From a bacterium (GTDB lineage Bacteria; Hydrothermota; Tepidihabitantia; Tepidihabitantales; Tepidihabitantaceae): a stretch of 64,000 bases of DNA. Below the pieces are notes generated by a model, which saw only the letters and a list, made by a program, of their open reading frames with translations, made no database searches and was not told where the DNA came from. Numbering within the stretch: the first letter of the stretch is position 1; each line of letters opens with the position of its first letter. The stretch spans positions 1 to 64,000 of the forward strand of contig DATJQV010000083.1 in NCBI GenBank assembly GCA_035505375.1, in the 5' to 3' direction. Both the position numbers and the translations under genes were made by a program. Positions 16,646 to 25,352 of the stretch are shown here, piece by piece.

Positions 16646-19270
16646 ATGAGAGCGCCTGTGTTGATATTCTGCCTGTGCATTCTGCTGGCAGGTGTGGCGA
16701 GAGCTGATTCGCTCTACTTCCGGCGCATTGGCAGATTGGGCGCCGGGACAACAGAGGACGTAGCCGTAGCCGGGCAGTACGCCTATGTCGCTGGGGATTT
16801 CGGCGGGTACGATGGCTTGCATGTCATTTCCATAGCCGACCCGCACAATCCCGTCGAAGTTGGTCGGTGTTCCACGCTATCTGGGTCGCGCTGTGTCGCT
16901 GTGAGTGGCATGTATGCATACTATGGAGAGGACACAGCCGGTCTACGGGTCATCTCTGTTTCCGATCCCACACACCCGGTCGAAGTCGGACGTTGCAGCT
17001 CTCTTCATTGGCCTTTCTCCGTAGCGGTCAGAGGGGACTACGCCTACGTGCTCGATACGGCCGGTCTCGGTGTCACCTTGATCAGCGACCCGTCGCATCC
17101 GGCCGTGGTTGGGCGCTGCAGCGGGCCACCGGGACCGATGGCGGCGCCGCGGTGTGTCAGGGTCGTCGGAGATTGCGCCTACACGGTGTATGATTATGCG
17201 GGCGGGCTGCGCGTTGTCTCAGTCGCTGACCCGACGCATCCGGTTGAGGTCGGACACTGGCCACTTGGCCGGGCCTGGGGTCTTGCCGTGAACAACGGCC
17301 TTGCCTACGTCTCATCCGACCTCACCTTCCTGGTCCTGTCTGTATCCGACCCGACAAATCCGGTCGAGGTCGGACGACTCGATTCTGTGGGAGCGCCGAC
17401 GGCGATGTCGTTGACCCACGGTTATGTCTTCTGCTCGAACGAAGGGGGAGTTGGATTACAGGCTATTTCAGTAGCGGACCCGGCGCATCCGGCCTATGTG
17501 GGCTACTTTGGGGGCTCTTTCAGCATGTCCGCTGCCGCTGACGGGGACTATGTCTATGATGGCGATGACGGGCTGACCATATATCAATTCTACCAACTTG
17601 GCGACCTTGACATCGACAACGACTCGCTCGATGTCGTAGCCGACACGCTTCGACTGCGGTATCCGTTATCCGGTGTCCGCACGACGGGCAGCCAGTGTGC
17701 CATCGGCGCGTTCGTCCTGGCAAACACCAGCGCGTCATACAACCCGGACTCGATCGATGGCCCGAGTGTGTCCCCCGTAGATTCCATACGCTTCACTTGC
17801 TCGCTTGCCGGCCCGGGCGGGACCATCGACAGCATCCTTGTTCCCAACTTGCCTACGTTTCTTGCTCAAGGCCAGACCGTGGTCTGCACCTTGGCAGCAT
17901 ACATGCCGTTGAATCTTAGAGACGGTGACTACACAGGCTCACTCCTAATCAGCGGCAAGGACACGGCCGGCCTGCAGGTGTATGAGAGTTGCTACGTGTC
18001 GGTCAGGAAGCTGGGCGACATCGACGTGGACAACGACTCGCTGGATGTTGTCGCCGACACAGTACGGCTGCGGGAGACGTGCACGCCTTCCCGGTCATTC
18101 CGACCGAGCCACGAGGTCGCGAAAGGAGGAATCTCGACCGAGAGTTCCCTCGATTCGCGCCACTCGCTCGCGGTGACGGCAGGATCGCGTCTGGAGAGCG
18201 CTCTTGGCGAGTTCGTCCTGGTAAACACGAGTGCCTCTAGTAACCCGGACACGTCCGATGGCCCGAGCCGGTCACCGGTAGACTCATTCGGCTTCTTCGG
18301 CAAGCTCACAGGGCCGGGCGGTACTATCGACAGCCTCCTCATCCGAAACCTGCCCGGTTCGCTGGCGCAGGGCCGATCCGTGACCTGCACGCTTGCGGTC
18401 TACGTGCCGGATAGTCTTTCCATAGGCGACTACTCCGGCCCGATATTCATGGCGGGGTTTGATTCAATACACTGCCAGATATCAGCGGTAGTTTACGCGC
18501 ATCTGCACAAGAGCAAGAGGGAAGCACTCGGAGACTTGGACGTTGACCCTGACTCTCTGAACGTGGTGCATGACACCATGAACCTGCACACCCAGCCGGC
18601 AGGGCCGGTATATCATCCTTATGCCAAGGCCGAGTTCATGCTCGTCAACACCAGCAGCGCGTACAACCCTGATACTACGGATGGGCCCAGCCGCTCACCG
18701 CTCCGACAGGTCAAGGTTGAGGCTGAGGTTGAGGCGCAGAACAGGACCACAAAGTCCCGGTCCGCGTTTCACTCTTCTGACTTCACTCTTCACTCTTCGT
18801 CTGCCGCTGACAGCGTCTACGTTCTCAATCTACCGGAGTCGTTGGCGATTGGTCAGGCGGTTCAATGCACGCTGGCACTCGTCTTCCCGGTCGGCGAGTC
18901 GCTCGGCAGCCATTCGGGATGGGTCATAGTCAGCGCCATAGACACGCTGGGCTATCAGGTCCGGGACAGCTTCTTCCTCAAGGTGACTGGGCCGCAACCA
19001 CGGCAGAGCCTCGACTCGCTCCGGGTCGCGCCGATACCGTTCAAGCCGCACACGCACCCGGAGCAGGATGCCATCCACTTCCAGGGGCTGAGTGCGGGGG
19101 CCCGGGTGACTATCTACGACAACTCAGGGCAGTCGGTCTGGAGTGCAACCGAACACGGCGACGGCCATCTGGCGTGGGACGCCAAGGTAGCCAGTGGCAT
19201 TTACGTGTATCTGATCGTCACGGCCGACGGCAAGTCGAGCAAGGTCGGGAAGCTGTCGGTGATCCGTTAG
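16646..19270 (+). CDS. Secreted LVIVD-repeat protein with sorting domain
   Basis: ATG 16646 opens a signal peptide (RAPVLIFCLCILLAGVARA); a TTG three codons earlier is less likely. Residues about 20-320 contain LVIVD-type propeller repeats of the form LRVISVSDPTHPVEVGRC, a family of extracellular propellers. Residues about 320-740 hold three related domains that each open with LGDLDIDNDSLDVV or a variant. The C-terminus (SVWSATEHGDGHLAWDAKVA then SGIYVYLIVTADG) is a sorting-type domain. Two stretches look like repeat insertions kept in frame: SRSFRPSHEVAKGGISTES (about 18085-18175) and TTKSRSAFHSSDFTLHSSS (about 18735-18800). No enzyme motif is seen. Confidence 0.8.
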   Translation: MRAPVLIFCLCILLAGVARADSLYFRRIGRLGAGTTEDVAVAGQYAYVAGDFGGYDGLHVISIADPHNPVEVGRCSTLSGSRCVAVSGMYAYYGEDTAGLRVISVSDPTHPVEVGRCSSLHWPFSVAVRGDYAYVLDTAGLGVTLISDPSHPAVVGRCSGPPGPMAAPRCVRVVGDCAYTVYDYAGGLRVVSVADPTHPVEVGHWPLGRAWGLAVNNGLAYVSSDLTFLVLSVSDPTNPVEVGRLDSVGAPTAMSLTHGYVFCSNEGGVGLQAISVADPAHPAYVGYFGGSFSMSAAADGDYVYDGDDGLTIYQFYQLGDLDIDNDSLDVVADTLRLRYPLSGVRTTGSQCAIGAFVLANTSASYNPDSIDGPSVSPVDSIRFTCSLAGPGGTIDSILVPNLPTFLAQGQTVVCTLAAYMPLNLRDGDYTGSLLISGKDTAGLQVYESCYVSVRKLGDIDVDNDSLDVVADTVRLRETCTPSRSFRPSHEVAKGGISTESSLDSRHSLAVTAGSRLESALGEFVLVNTSASSNPDTSDGPSRSPVDSFGFFGKLTGPGGTIDSLLIRNLPGSLAQGRSVTCTLAVYVPDSLSIGDYSGPIFMAGFDSIHCQISAVVYAHLHKSKREALGDLDVDPDSLNVVHDTMNLHTQPAGPVYHPYAKAEFMLVNTSSAYNPDTTDGPSRSPLRQVKVEAEVEAQNRTTKSRSAFHSSDFTLHSSSAADSVYVLNLPESLAIGQAVQCTLALVFPVGESLGSHSGWVIVSAIDTLGYQVRDSFFLKVTGPQPRQSLDSLRVAPIPFKPHTHPEQDAIHFQGLSAGARVTIYDNSGQSVWSATEHGDGHLAWDAKVASGIYVYLIVTADGKSSKVGKLSVIR

Positions 19271-19278
19271 GGGCGACA

Positions 19279-20499
19279 ATGAGAACACCATTACTCGTAA
19301 TCTCGCTTGGCCTGCTGCTGGTCGGCGCTGCGCCGGCTCTGGATTCTCTCAACGTCCGGCTAGTCGGTCACTGCAGCACGCCCGACGTGGCTCAGGGCGT
19401 GGCCGCGATGGCGAGCTATGCCTATGTCGCGGATCTCGATTCCGGACTGCGGGTCATCTCGGTTGCGGACCCGGCGCATCCCACGGAGGTCGGTCACTGC
19501 GCCACGCCTGGCCGCGCGTGGCGCGTGGCGGTCAGCGGGTCGTATGCCTACGTCGCGGATCGGCCCGGTGGTTTGTGCGTTATATCGATTGCTGACCCGG
19601 TGCACCCGGTCGAAGTAGGGAACTGCGACTCGACGCTCAACGCCGTTGGCGTAGCGGTGAGCGGAGACCACGCCTACCTCGCGGGCGGCGATTCGGGGCT
19701 GCGGGTTATCTCGATTACCGACCCTGCTCATCCGGTCGAGGTCGGGTACTTCGACACGCCGGGGAATGCTAATGACGTGGCGGTCGACGGGGACCTTGCC
19801 TACGTCGCAGGTGGTGATTCGGGGCTGCGGGTGATTTCGGTCGCCAACCCGGCACATCCGGTGGAGGTCGGATTCTGCGTCACGCTGGGAGAGGGTTTGA
19901 GCGTAACCGTCAATGGGGAGTATGCCGACTACTCCGATGGCGGTTCCGGGCTACGGGTCATCTCGGTTGCCGACTCGGCGCATCCGGTGGAGTTGGGACA
20001 CTGGGGGCCAGGTTACCCGAACTACGTCCGAGCCGCGGCGGTGATAGGGGATTTTGCCTACGCCGCATCCGACATGAGTCCCGTGAGAGTGATTTCGATT
20101 GCCGACCCGGCAAACCCTGTCGAGGTAGGATACTACAACAGCGGTGCCTTGGCACTGGGCGTGGCCGTCGCCGGCGACTACGCCTATGCAGCGCTGTCCG
20201 CTGGCGGGCTGCTGATATTTCAGTACTACGGCGGCGGAGTAGAGGAAGAGCCCAGCGCAGAACTACGAACTGCGTCACGCATGCCGACAGTCGCACATGG
20301 CGCGCTCTTCGTGCCCGAAGCCACAGGCCAAAAGCCGCAGGCCGCAAGCCTGATGGATGCAGCGGGGCGGAAGGTGATGGACCTGCATCCGGGTGCGAAT
20401 GACGTGCGGGCGCTGGCGCCGGGGGTGTATTTCGTCAGGGGCGAGGGACGAGGGATAGGGGACGAGGGACCTATCCGCAAGGTCGTGGTCACGCGTTAG
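19279..20499 (+). CDS. Secreted LVIVD-repeat protein with sorting module
   Basis: A 406-residue paralogue of the preceding protein, starting 8 nt after its stop. A signal peptide (PLLVISLGLLLVGAAPA) is followed by about eight LVIVD repeats (LRVISVADPAHPTEVGHC) to residue 310. The C-terminal module is GRKVMDLHPGANDVRALAPG then VYFVR. Low-complexity repeats occur before it (EATGQKPQAAS) and in the last hairpin (GEGRGIGDEG). The open frame extends upstream to 18865, but that part overlaps the previous gene in another frame and has no domain character. Confidence 0.82.
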   Translation: MRTPLLVISLGLLLVGAAPALDSLNVRLVGHCSTPDVAQGVAAMASYAYVADLDSGLRVISVADPAHPTEVGHCATPGRAWRVAVSGSYAYVADRPGGLCVISIADPVHPVEVGNCDSTLNAVGVAVSGDHAYLAGGDSGLRVISITDPAHPVEVGYFDTPGNANDVAVDGDLAYVAGGDSGLRVISVANPAHPVEVGFCVTLGEGLSVTVNGEYADYSDGGSGLRVISVADSAHPVELGHWGPGYPNYVRAAAVIGDFAYAASDMSPVRVISIADPANPVEVGYYNSGALALGVAVAGDYAYAALSAGGLLIFQYYGGGVEEEPSAELRTASRMPTVAHGALFVPEATGQKPQAASLMDAAGRKVMDLHPGANDVRALAPGVYFVRGEGRGIGDEGPIRKVVVTR

Positions 20500-20688
20500 C
20501 TGGAATCCGCCGCAGGATAAGCAGGCCCGGTAGTCGGCCTCGGTCGCCGAAACAGGCGGCTCTTGGGGCTTGGAATCCGGCAGAGCAGGTCACTGATAGC
20601 AATCGGTGCGGCTGGGCGAGCCCAAGGTCACATAACTAACCGCAATGTGCCATGTTAGGTACCGTACGGCTCGTCTGATTCGACCTTC

Positions 20689-20988
20689 CGGGAACCACGG
20701 CGGGAACCGTCCCGGGAACGGTTCCCGGGGTGGTTCGGACCGTGGTTCTGGACCCGGTTTCCGGCGCGAGTCTGACCGCGAATTCCATCGCGTCTGGGAG
20801 TGTGGTTCGCGGGCAGAATGCCACTGTGACTTGGAAGTTGAGTCGAAGCGCGATTGGTAGAACCTCTGCCACGGCGACTTGGAAGGTCTGTTGCAGGGCC
20901 TCTCGCGGTTCGACTTGCGGGTCGGTTTCCGACGCGGTTTGCGAGGTGAGTCGTGCCGCGACCTGCGCGGCGAGTCGCAGAGTTCGAT
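20689..20988. repeat. Degenerate 12-bp tandem array 1 (25 units)
   Basis: Between the convergent ends of the LVIVD gene (20499) and the bS22-like gene (21135), 300 bp divide into 25 consecutive 12-mers. Most fit five variable bases followed by G-Y-G-R-N-T-Y, for example GCGAGGTGAGTC, GCGCGGCGAGTC and CCGACGCGGTTT. Units at either edge (20677, 20989) are weaker. The minus strand is open across the whole array with a four-residue rhythm (RKPR RKPT RKSN). The rest of 20500-21134 shows nothing recognisable. Confidence 0.75.
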
Positions 20989-21134
20989 TCCAAACCAGGC
21001 GTCGGCCAGTCGGTAGAGGGGAGAGGCAAGGCAGAAGCCGGGGCGCATGAGGCGTCCCGGCTGAATCAACTTAGGGCCAGGCGTTTCGCACAGTGGAACA
21101 GGGCAGGTCCCGTTCCTAAGAAGCCGTCACCGGA

Positions 21135-21230
21135 CTAGCGCAGCTTCTTCTTGTGGCGCATCGCCTTGATGCGCTTCTTATACTTGTGGCGCCGGATCTT
21201 AGACAGCTTGCGCTTTCGACCACAAGGCAT
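21135..21230 (-). CDS. Small basic bS22 / AURKAIP1-COX24 domain protein
   Basis: A 31-residue protein (MPCGRKRKLSKIRRHKYKKR then IKAMRHKKKLR). It matches the tiny AURKAIP1/COX24 C-terminal domain, which in bacteria is a small-subunit ribosomal protein (bS22) and in mitochondria is mS38. Nearly half of the residues are Lys or Arg, fitting rRNA binding. Its ATG follows the HU stop codon directly, and its GGGAGG ribosome-binding site lies inside the last codons of HU, so the two are translationally coupled. Confidence 0.8.
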   Translation of the reverse strand: MPCGRKRKLSKIRRHKYKKRIKAMRHKKKLR

Positions 21231-21527
21231 CTATTGGCCTCCCTTCATGAGACTTGCTTTCAGGAGCCGCGAGGCTTTGAATACCGGCACGCGCCGTGGC
21301 GGGATGTTCACCGGTTCCTTGGTCTTGGGGTTGCGGGCGACTTTGGGCTTGCGGAGCTTGGTGGACATTACGCCGAAGCCTCTGATTTCTATGCGGTTTC
21401 CTTCGAGCAGCATCTTACACATCTCGTCGATGAACATCTGGACGAGTTTGCCGACGTCACGTTTGGTGATGTTGGGATGGACCTGGCGGGAGATTGTCTC
21501 GACCAGGTCGGCCTTTGTTATCGTCAT
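21231..21527 (-). CDS. HU/IHF-family DNA-binding protein
   Basis: A 98-residue histone-like protein, normal family length. It begins with the dimerisation helices (MTITKADLVETISRQ). The beta arm that inserts into the DNA minor groove is seen in IEIRGFGVMSTKLRKPKVAR with NPKTKEPVNIPPRRVPVFKA, including the conserved RNPKT and Pro at the arm tip. GAGGAGGG lies 6 nt before ATG. It is the middle gene between the zinc-ribbon gene and the bS22-like gene. Confidence 0.93.
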   Translation of the reverse strand: MTITKADLVETISRQVHPNITKRDVGKLVQMFIDEMCKMLLEGNRIEIRGFGVMSTKLRKPKVARNPKTKEPVNIPPRRVPVFKASRLLKASLMKGGQ

Positions 21528-21539
21528 GCCTGCCCTCCT

Positions 21540-21764
21540 CTAGCCACAGGTACTGCAACTGTGCGAACTGCAATGGCCGCAAGACTTAGACGACGATGAT
21601 GACACTCTCTTCTCGGCCCCGGCTACGGCAAACGCCGAGAAGCAGCGCGTGAGCTTTCCTGCACCGCATTTGGGACAGACAAGCTCATCCTCGTCGCGCT
21701 TGCTCAGTACGAGTTCCTCAAATTCGTGGTTGCAGATGTCGCAACAGAACTCACGAATTGGCAT
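21540..21764 (-). CDS. FmdB-family zinc ribbon protein
   Basis: A 74-residue protein. MPIREFCCDICNHEFEELVL and LVCPKCGAGKLTRCFSAF give the two CxxC knuckles of the FmdB putative regulatory family, usual length 60-90. The tail (SSSSSKSCGHCSSHSCSTCG) adds more Cys and His, possibly a further metal site. ATG 21764 lies only 5 nt after the -10 box of a near-consensus promoter, so the mRNA should be leaderless. Role unknown. Confidence 0.87.
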   Translation of the reverse strand: MPIREFCCDICNHEFEELVLSKRDEDELVCPKCGAGKLTRCFSAFAVAGAEKRVSSSSSKSCGHCSSHSCSTCG

Positions 21765-21769
21765 AAACG

Positions 21770-21798
21770 ATTATAGGACAATGACTTTTGCGTGTCAA
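21770..21798 (-). promoter_or_regulatory. Consensus sigma70 promoter, leaderless
   Basis: Minus-strand TTGACA (21798-21793), 17-nt spacer, TATAAT (21775-21770), then 5 nt to the ATG of the zinc-ribbon gene. This is the best promoter match in the window. Confidence 0.85.
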
Positions 21799-21836
21799 GG
21801 CCGGTCTTTTGGCTAAGTTGCAGGCTGGTGGGTAGT

Positions 21837-22043
21837 TGGCGCAGATTGAGGATTGGGATAGAGCGGAGTTCAGAAGCCAGAAACCAGAATTTGCGCCGGA
21901 CGGAAGAGGACAACCGCAGGTGACGCAGATGTCCGGGCAGATGAGCCACGAAAGAACCGGAGCGGAGAAGAGTCCACAGATTACGCAGATTGAGGACTCA
22001 AAGAAATCAGAATTGACGAAGGACGAGGGACGATGGACGGAAT
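21837..22043. repeat. ACGCAGATTGAGG / CAGAAACCAGAA low-complexity repeats
   Basis: Several short repeats (GGCGCAGATTGAGGATTGGG, CAGAAGCCAGAAACCAGAA, ATTACGCAGATTGAGG, GACGAGGGACGATGGACGG) fill the space between the zinc-ribbon promoter and the end of the ABC permease gene. No gene is seen here. Confidence 0.55.
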
Positions 22044-22052
22044 GACGATCTG

Positions 22053-23291
22053 CTACTCGTAGCGCAGCGCTTGTATCGGGTTAAGCCGCGCGGCGCGCGA
22101 GGCGGGGTAGATGCCGAAGAAAATGCCGACCCCGGCGGAGAAGCCGACGCCGACGAGTATGACCCAGAGCGGCGCGGCAGCGTGGAGATGTGCCGTGACT
22201 TGAACCACTTTGGCGATGCCGATGCCCAGAGCGACGCCGATGGCGCCGCCGACAATCGAGAGCATCACCGCCTCAAGCAGGAATTGCCATAGCACGTCCT
22301 GGTTGGTCGCGCCCAGCGCCTTGCGCAGGCCGATTTCGCGCGTACGCTCGGCCACTGCTACAAGCATGATGTTCATGATGCCGATGCCGCCCACGAGCAG
22401 GGAGATGGCGGCGACCGCGATCATCACGAGATAGGCTACCCGCGTGATATTGCGATAGATATCGCGGATGGTGTCCTGGGTGCTGATGCCGAAGTCGTCC
22501 GGTTTGTCGTAGCCGAGTTTGTGCCGGCGGCGCATCAGTTCGCGGACTTCGTCGATAGCCTTTTCGAGCGCCACGCCTTTCTTCGGCATGGCCGCCACCG
22601 AGACGCTGTATTGGATCTCTCCAAATCCGCGGCCGGGCGCGAAGTCTTTCTCGAATGTCGTTATCGGCACGATGATGACATTGTCCTGGCTCTGGCCGAG
22701 GAAGCTGCCCTTGCGGGCGAGCACGCCGATGATGATGTAGCTCTTCCCATCCATTACCAGCCGCTTGCCGAGCGGGGTCTCATAGGGGAAGAGGTTGTCG
22801 ACGATGTAGCCGCCGACCACGCAGACCTGGTGGCGACGCAGGCTGTCGTCGGAGTTGATGAACCGGCCCGTCTCGACTGAGTAGTTGCTGACGACTGAAA
22901 GCGCCGGGGTGGAGCCGCTCACCTCGACGTTGGTTACCTTGTTGCCGCGCCAGGTTATCTTGCTTATCGTGCGGCCGCGCGAGGGCGCGACCTTGTCGAT
23001 GGTCGGCAACTCGGCGATGGCAGACGCGTCGTCCATCGTCAGGTTCGGACGTCGGTTTATCTCGTCCCAGTCGAGGCGGCCCATGCCGAAGGCAAACTTC
23101 TGGATGAAGAGGGTATTGGAGCCGAGCGACGATATCTGCTTCTCGACTTCGTAGTTCATGCCCTGGATGAGGGAGACGATAGCAATGACCGTCATCACGC
23201 CGATGATGATGCCGAGCGCGGTCAGGAACGAGCGCATGCGGTGGGTGCGGAAGGTCTCGAGCGAGAGGCGGACCAGTTCAATCAGGCGCAT
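22053..23291 (-). CDS. MacB-type ABC transporter permease
   Basis: A 412-residue MacB/FtsX-fold permease. An N-terminal membrane helix (RSFLTALGIIIGVMTVIAIV) is followed by a periplasmic MacB-PCD domain (about residues 50-275, NTLFIQKFAFGMGRLDWDEI) and three C-terminal helices with VAVAERTREIGLRKALGA, the conserved coupling region. ATG 23291 is chosen because the 19 codons upstream are made of the GGACAAAG repeat. With the ATPase, the HlyD adaptor and TolC upstream it forms a tripartite efflux or lipoprotein-handling system. Confidence 0.92.
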   Translation of the reverse strand: MRLIELVRLSLETFRTHRMRSFLTALGIIIGVMTVIAIVSLIQGMNYEVEKQISSLGSNTLFIQKFAFGMGRLDWDEINRRPNLTMDDASAIAELPTIDKVAPSRGRTISKITWRGNKVTNVEVSGSTPALSVVSNYSVETGRFINSDDSLRRHQVCVVGGYIVDNLFPYETPLGKRLVMDGKSYIIIGVLARKGSFLGQSQDNVIIVPITTFEKDFAPGRGFGEIQYSVSVAAMPKKGVALEKAIDEVRELMRRRHKLGYDKPDDFGISTQDTIRDIYRNITRVAYLVMIAVAAISLLVGGIGIMNIMLVAVAERTREIGLRKALGATNQDVLWQFLLEAVMLSIVGGAIGVALGIGIAKVVQVTAHLHAAAPLWVILVGVGFSAGVGIFFGIYPASRAARLNPIQALRYE

Positions 23292-23297
23292 GGTGAG

Positions 23298-23424
23298 AGG
23301 AAAGGACAAAGTAACAAGGACAAAGGACAAAGCAAGCGGAAAGGACAAAGTCCGAACCCACGCAGTGCCCGCCTTTTCTACTTTGGACTTGCTTTGTCCT
23401 TTGTACTTTGTCCTTAGTACTTGC
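23298..23424. repeat. GGACAAAG low-complexity inverted repeat
   Basis: GGAAAGGACAAAGTAACAAG and related copies (23298-23352) face CTTTGTCCTTTGTACTTTGT (23383-23424) in the gap between permease and ATPase genes. The same paired design recurs at 24107-24226 and, as a single arm, at 11535-11575. Confidence 0.7.
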
Positions 23425-23429
23425 TCTGG

Positions 23430-24095
<666 letters not shown>

Positions 24096-24106
24096 GAGGG
24101 GACAGG

Positions 24107-24226
24107 ACGAATTCTTGAGGACAAAGGACAAAGCAACGAGAAAAGGACAAAGTCATAACCCGCGCAGCGTGCGCATTTCCCACTTAGGATTTGCTTTGTC
24201 CTTTCCACTTTGTCCTTTGTACTTTT
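24107..24226. repeat. GGACAAAG low-complexity inverted repeat
   Basis: GAGGACAAAGGACAAAGCAA (near 24117) and CTTTGTCCTTTCCACTTTGT (near 24195) form the two arms between the ATPase and HlyD genes. Confidence 0.7.
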
Positions 24227-24227
24227 C

Positions 24228-25340
24228 TCAGTCGGGCATGCTGTCTTTGGCCGGCTTGGCCGTGACCCGGTCGCCGTCGGTCAGCTTGGTGAGAGTCTTG
24301 TATGGGCCAGTGATGATTTCGTCGCCCAGCTTCAGGCCGTCCGTGACTTCGAGCTGGGTCTCGCTCGTCTTGCCGGTGCGGATGGGCGTCAGCACGGCCT
24401 TGCCGCCTTTGACCAGGAACACCGTCTCGGTTTCCTTGCCTTTGACGTCGCGGCGGCCGGAAGCCTGCACCGGGATGACGAGCACGCTGTCGAGCTTGGC
24501 GGTCGTTATCTCGGCGCGGCAGTTCATGCCCGGGCGCAGCGACGGGGCAGTGCTGTCGAGCGTCACCTCGACCTCGAACGTCGTGGTCTGCTGAGTGGCG
24601 CTGAGTACGTTCTGGGTCGGCATGTAGGCGATGTTGGTGACATGTCCGGCAAACGAGGTGTCGGGCAGGGCATCGATGAAGACCTGGGCCGGCTGGCCGA
24701 GCGCGACCGAGACGACGTCGGCTTCGTCGACGTCGATGAGCGCCTGCATCCGCGACAAGTCGGCGAGGACCATCAGCACTGTACCGGTGTAGTTCATCGT
24801 GCCGATCATCACCGCCTCGCCTTCTTCGATGTTCCGTTGGGCGACGGTGCCGGATATCGGTGCACGAATGACCGTCTTGTCGTACTCATCAGCCGCCTGG
24901 TCGTACTGTGCCTTGGCCATCTCATAGGCGGCGCGGGACGCCTCATATTCCTCGGCCGAGACCAGTTTTGCCGTGTTCAGACTTTCGACCCGGGCATAGC
25001 TCAGCCGGGCCTGCTCCAGGCGGGCCTGGGAGAGCAGCATGTTCGCTTCGTAGCTCTTGCGGTCGAGCACGAGCAGGGTGTCGCCGGCGTTTACCCATTG
25101 GCCCTCTTTCACCGGCAGCTTGTCGACCGTGCCCATCACCTGGGCCTGCAGGCTCACCTGGTCCTTGGCGCGCAGCGCTCCGGTCGCCGACACTTTGGAG
25201 AGGATGGAACCGTGCTTCACTTTCTGGGTTTCGACCTCGGTGCCGCCGCTGGTCTTGCTCTTCAGGTTGGCCATGACGATGAGGCCGAGTACGACCACGA
25301 CGGCGGCTACGATGACAATTGTGCGCGTGCGCCTCTTCAT
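24228..25340 (-). CDS. HlyD/MacA-type periplasmic adaptor (membrane fusion protein)
   Basis: A 370-residue adaptor. An N-terminal membrane anchor (TIVIVAAVVVVLGLIVMANL) is followed by the lipoyl-like half motif (VSATGALRAKDQVSLQAQVM), an alpha hairpin (LLSQARLEQARLSYARVESL), the returning lipoyl strand (VIRAPISGTVAQRNIEEGEA) and beta-barrel/MP domains to the C-terminus. It would bridge the MacB-type permease and the TolC channel. It lies 12 nt downstream of the TolC gene. Confidence 0.92.
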   Translation of the reverse strand: MKRRTRTIVIVAAVVVVLGLIVMANLKSKTSGGTEVETQKVKHGSILSKVSATGALRAKDQVSLQAQVMGTVDKLPVKEGQWVNAGDTLLVLDRKSYEANMLLSQARLEQARLSYARVESLNTAKLVSAEEYEASRAAYEMAKAQYDQAADEYDKTVIRAPISGTVAQRNIEEGEAVMIGTMNYTGTVLMVLADLSRMQALIDVDEADVVSVALGQPAQVFIDALPDTSFAGHVTNIAYMPTQNVLSATQQTTTFEVEVTLDSTAPSLRPGMNCRAEITTAKLDSVLVIPVQASGRRDVKGKETETVFLVKGGKAVLTPIRTGKTSETQLEVTDGLKLGDEIITGPYKTLTKLTDGDRVTAKPAKDSMPD

Positions 25341-25352
25341 GTGGTTTCCCTT

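Noticed and set aside
14804-16846. A 680-codon open frame on the minus strand opposite the YVTN-repeat gene
   Set aside because: It mirrors the 123-nt repeat of the real plus-strand gene and has no signal peptide or family match; high GC and repeated codons keep it open by chance.
18865-19278. An upstream extension of the second LVIVD gene
   Set aside because: It overlaps the end of the first LVIVD gene out of frame; a signal peptide begins at 19279.
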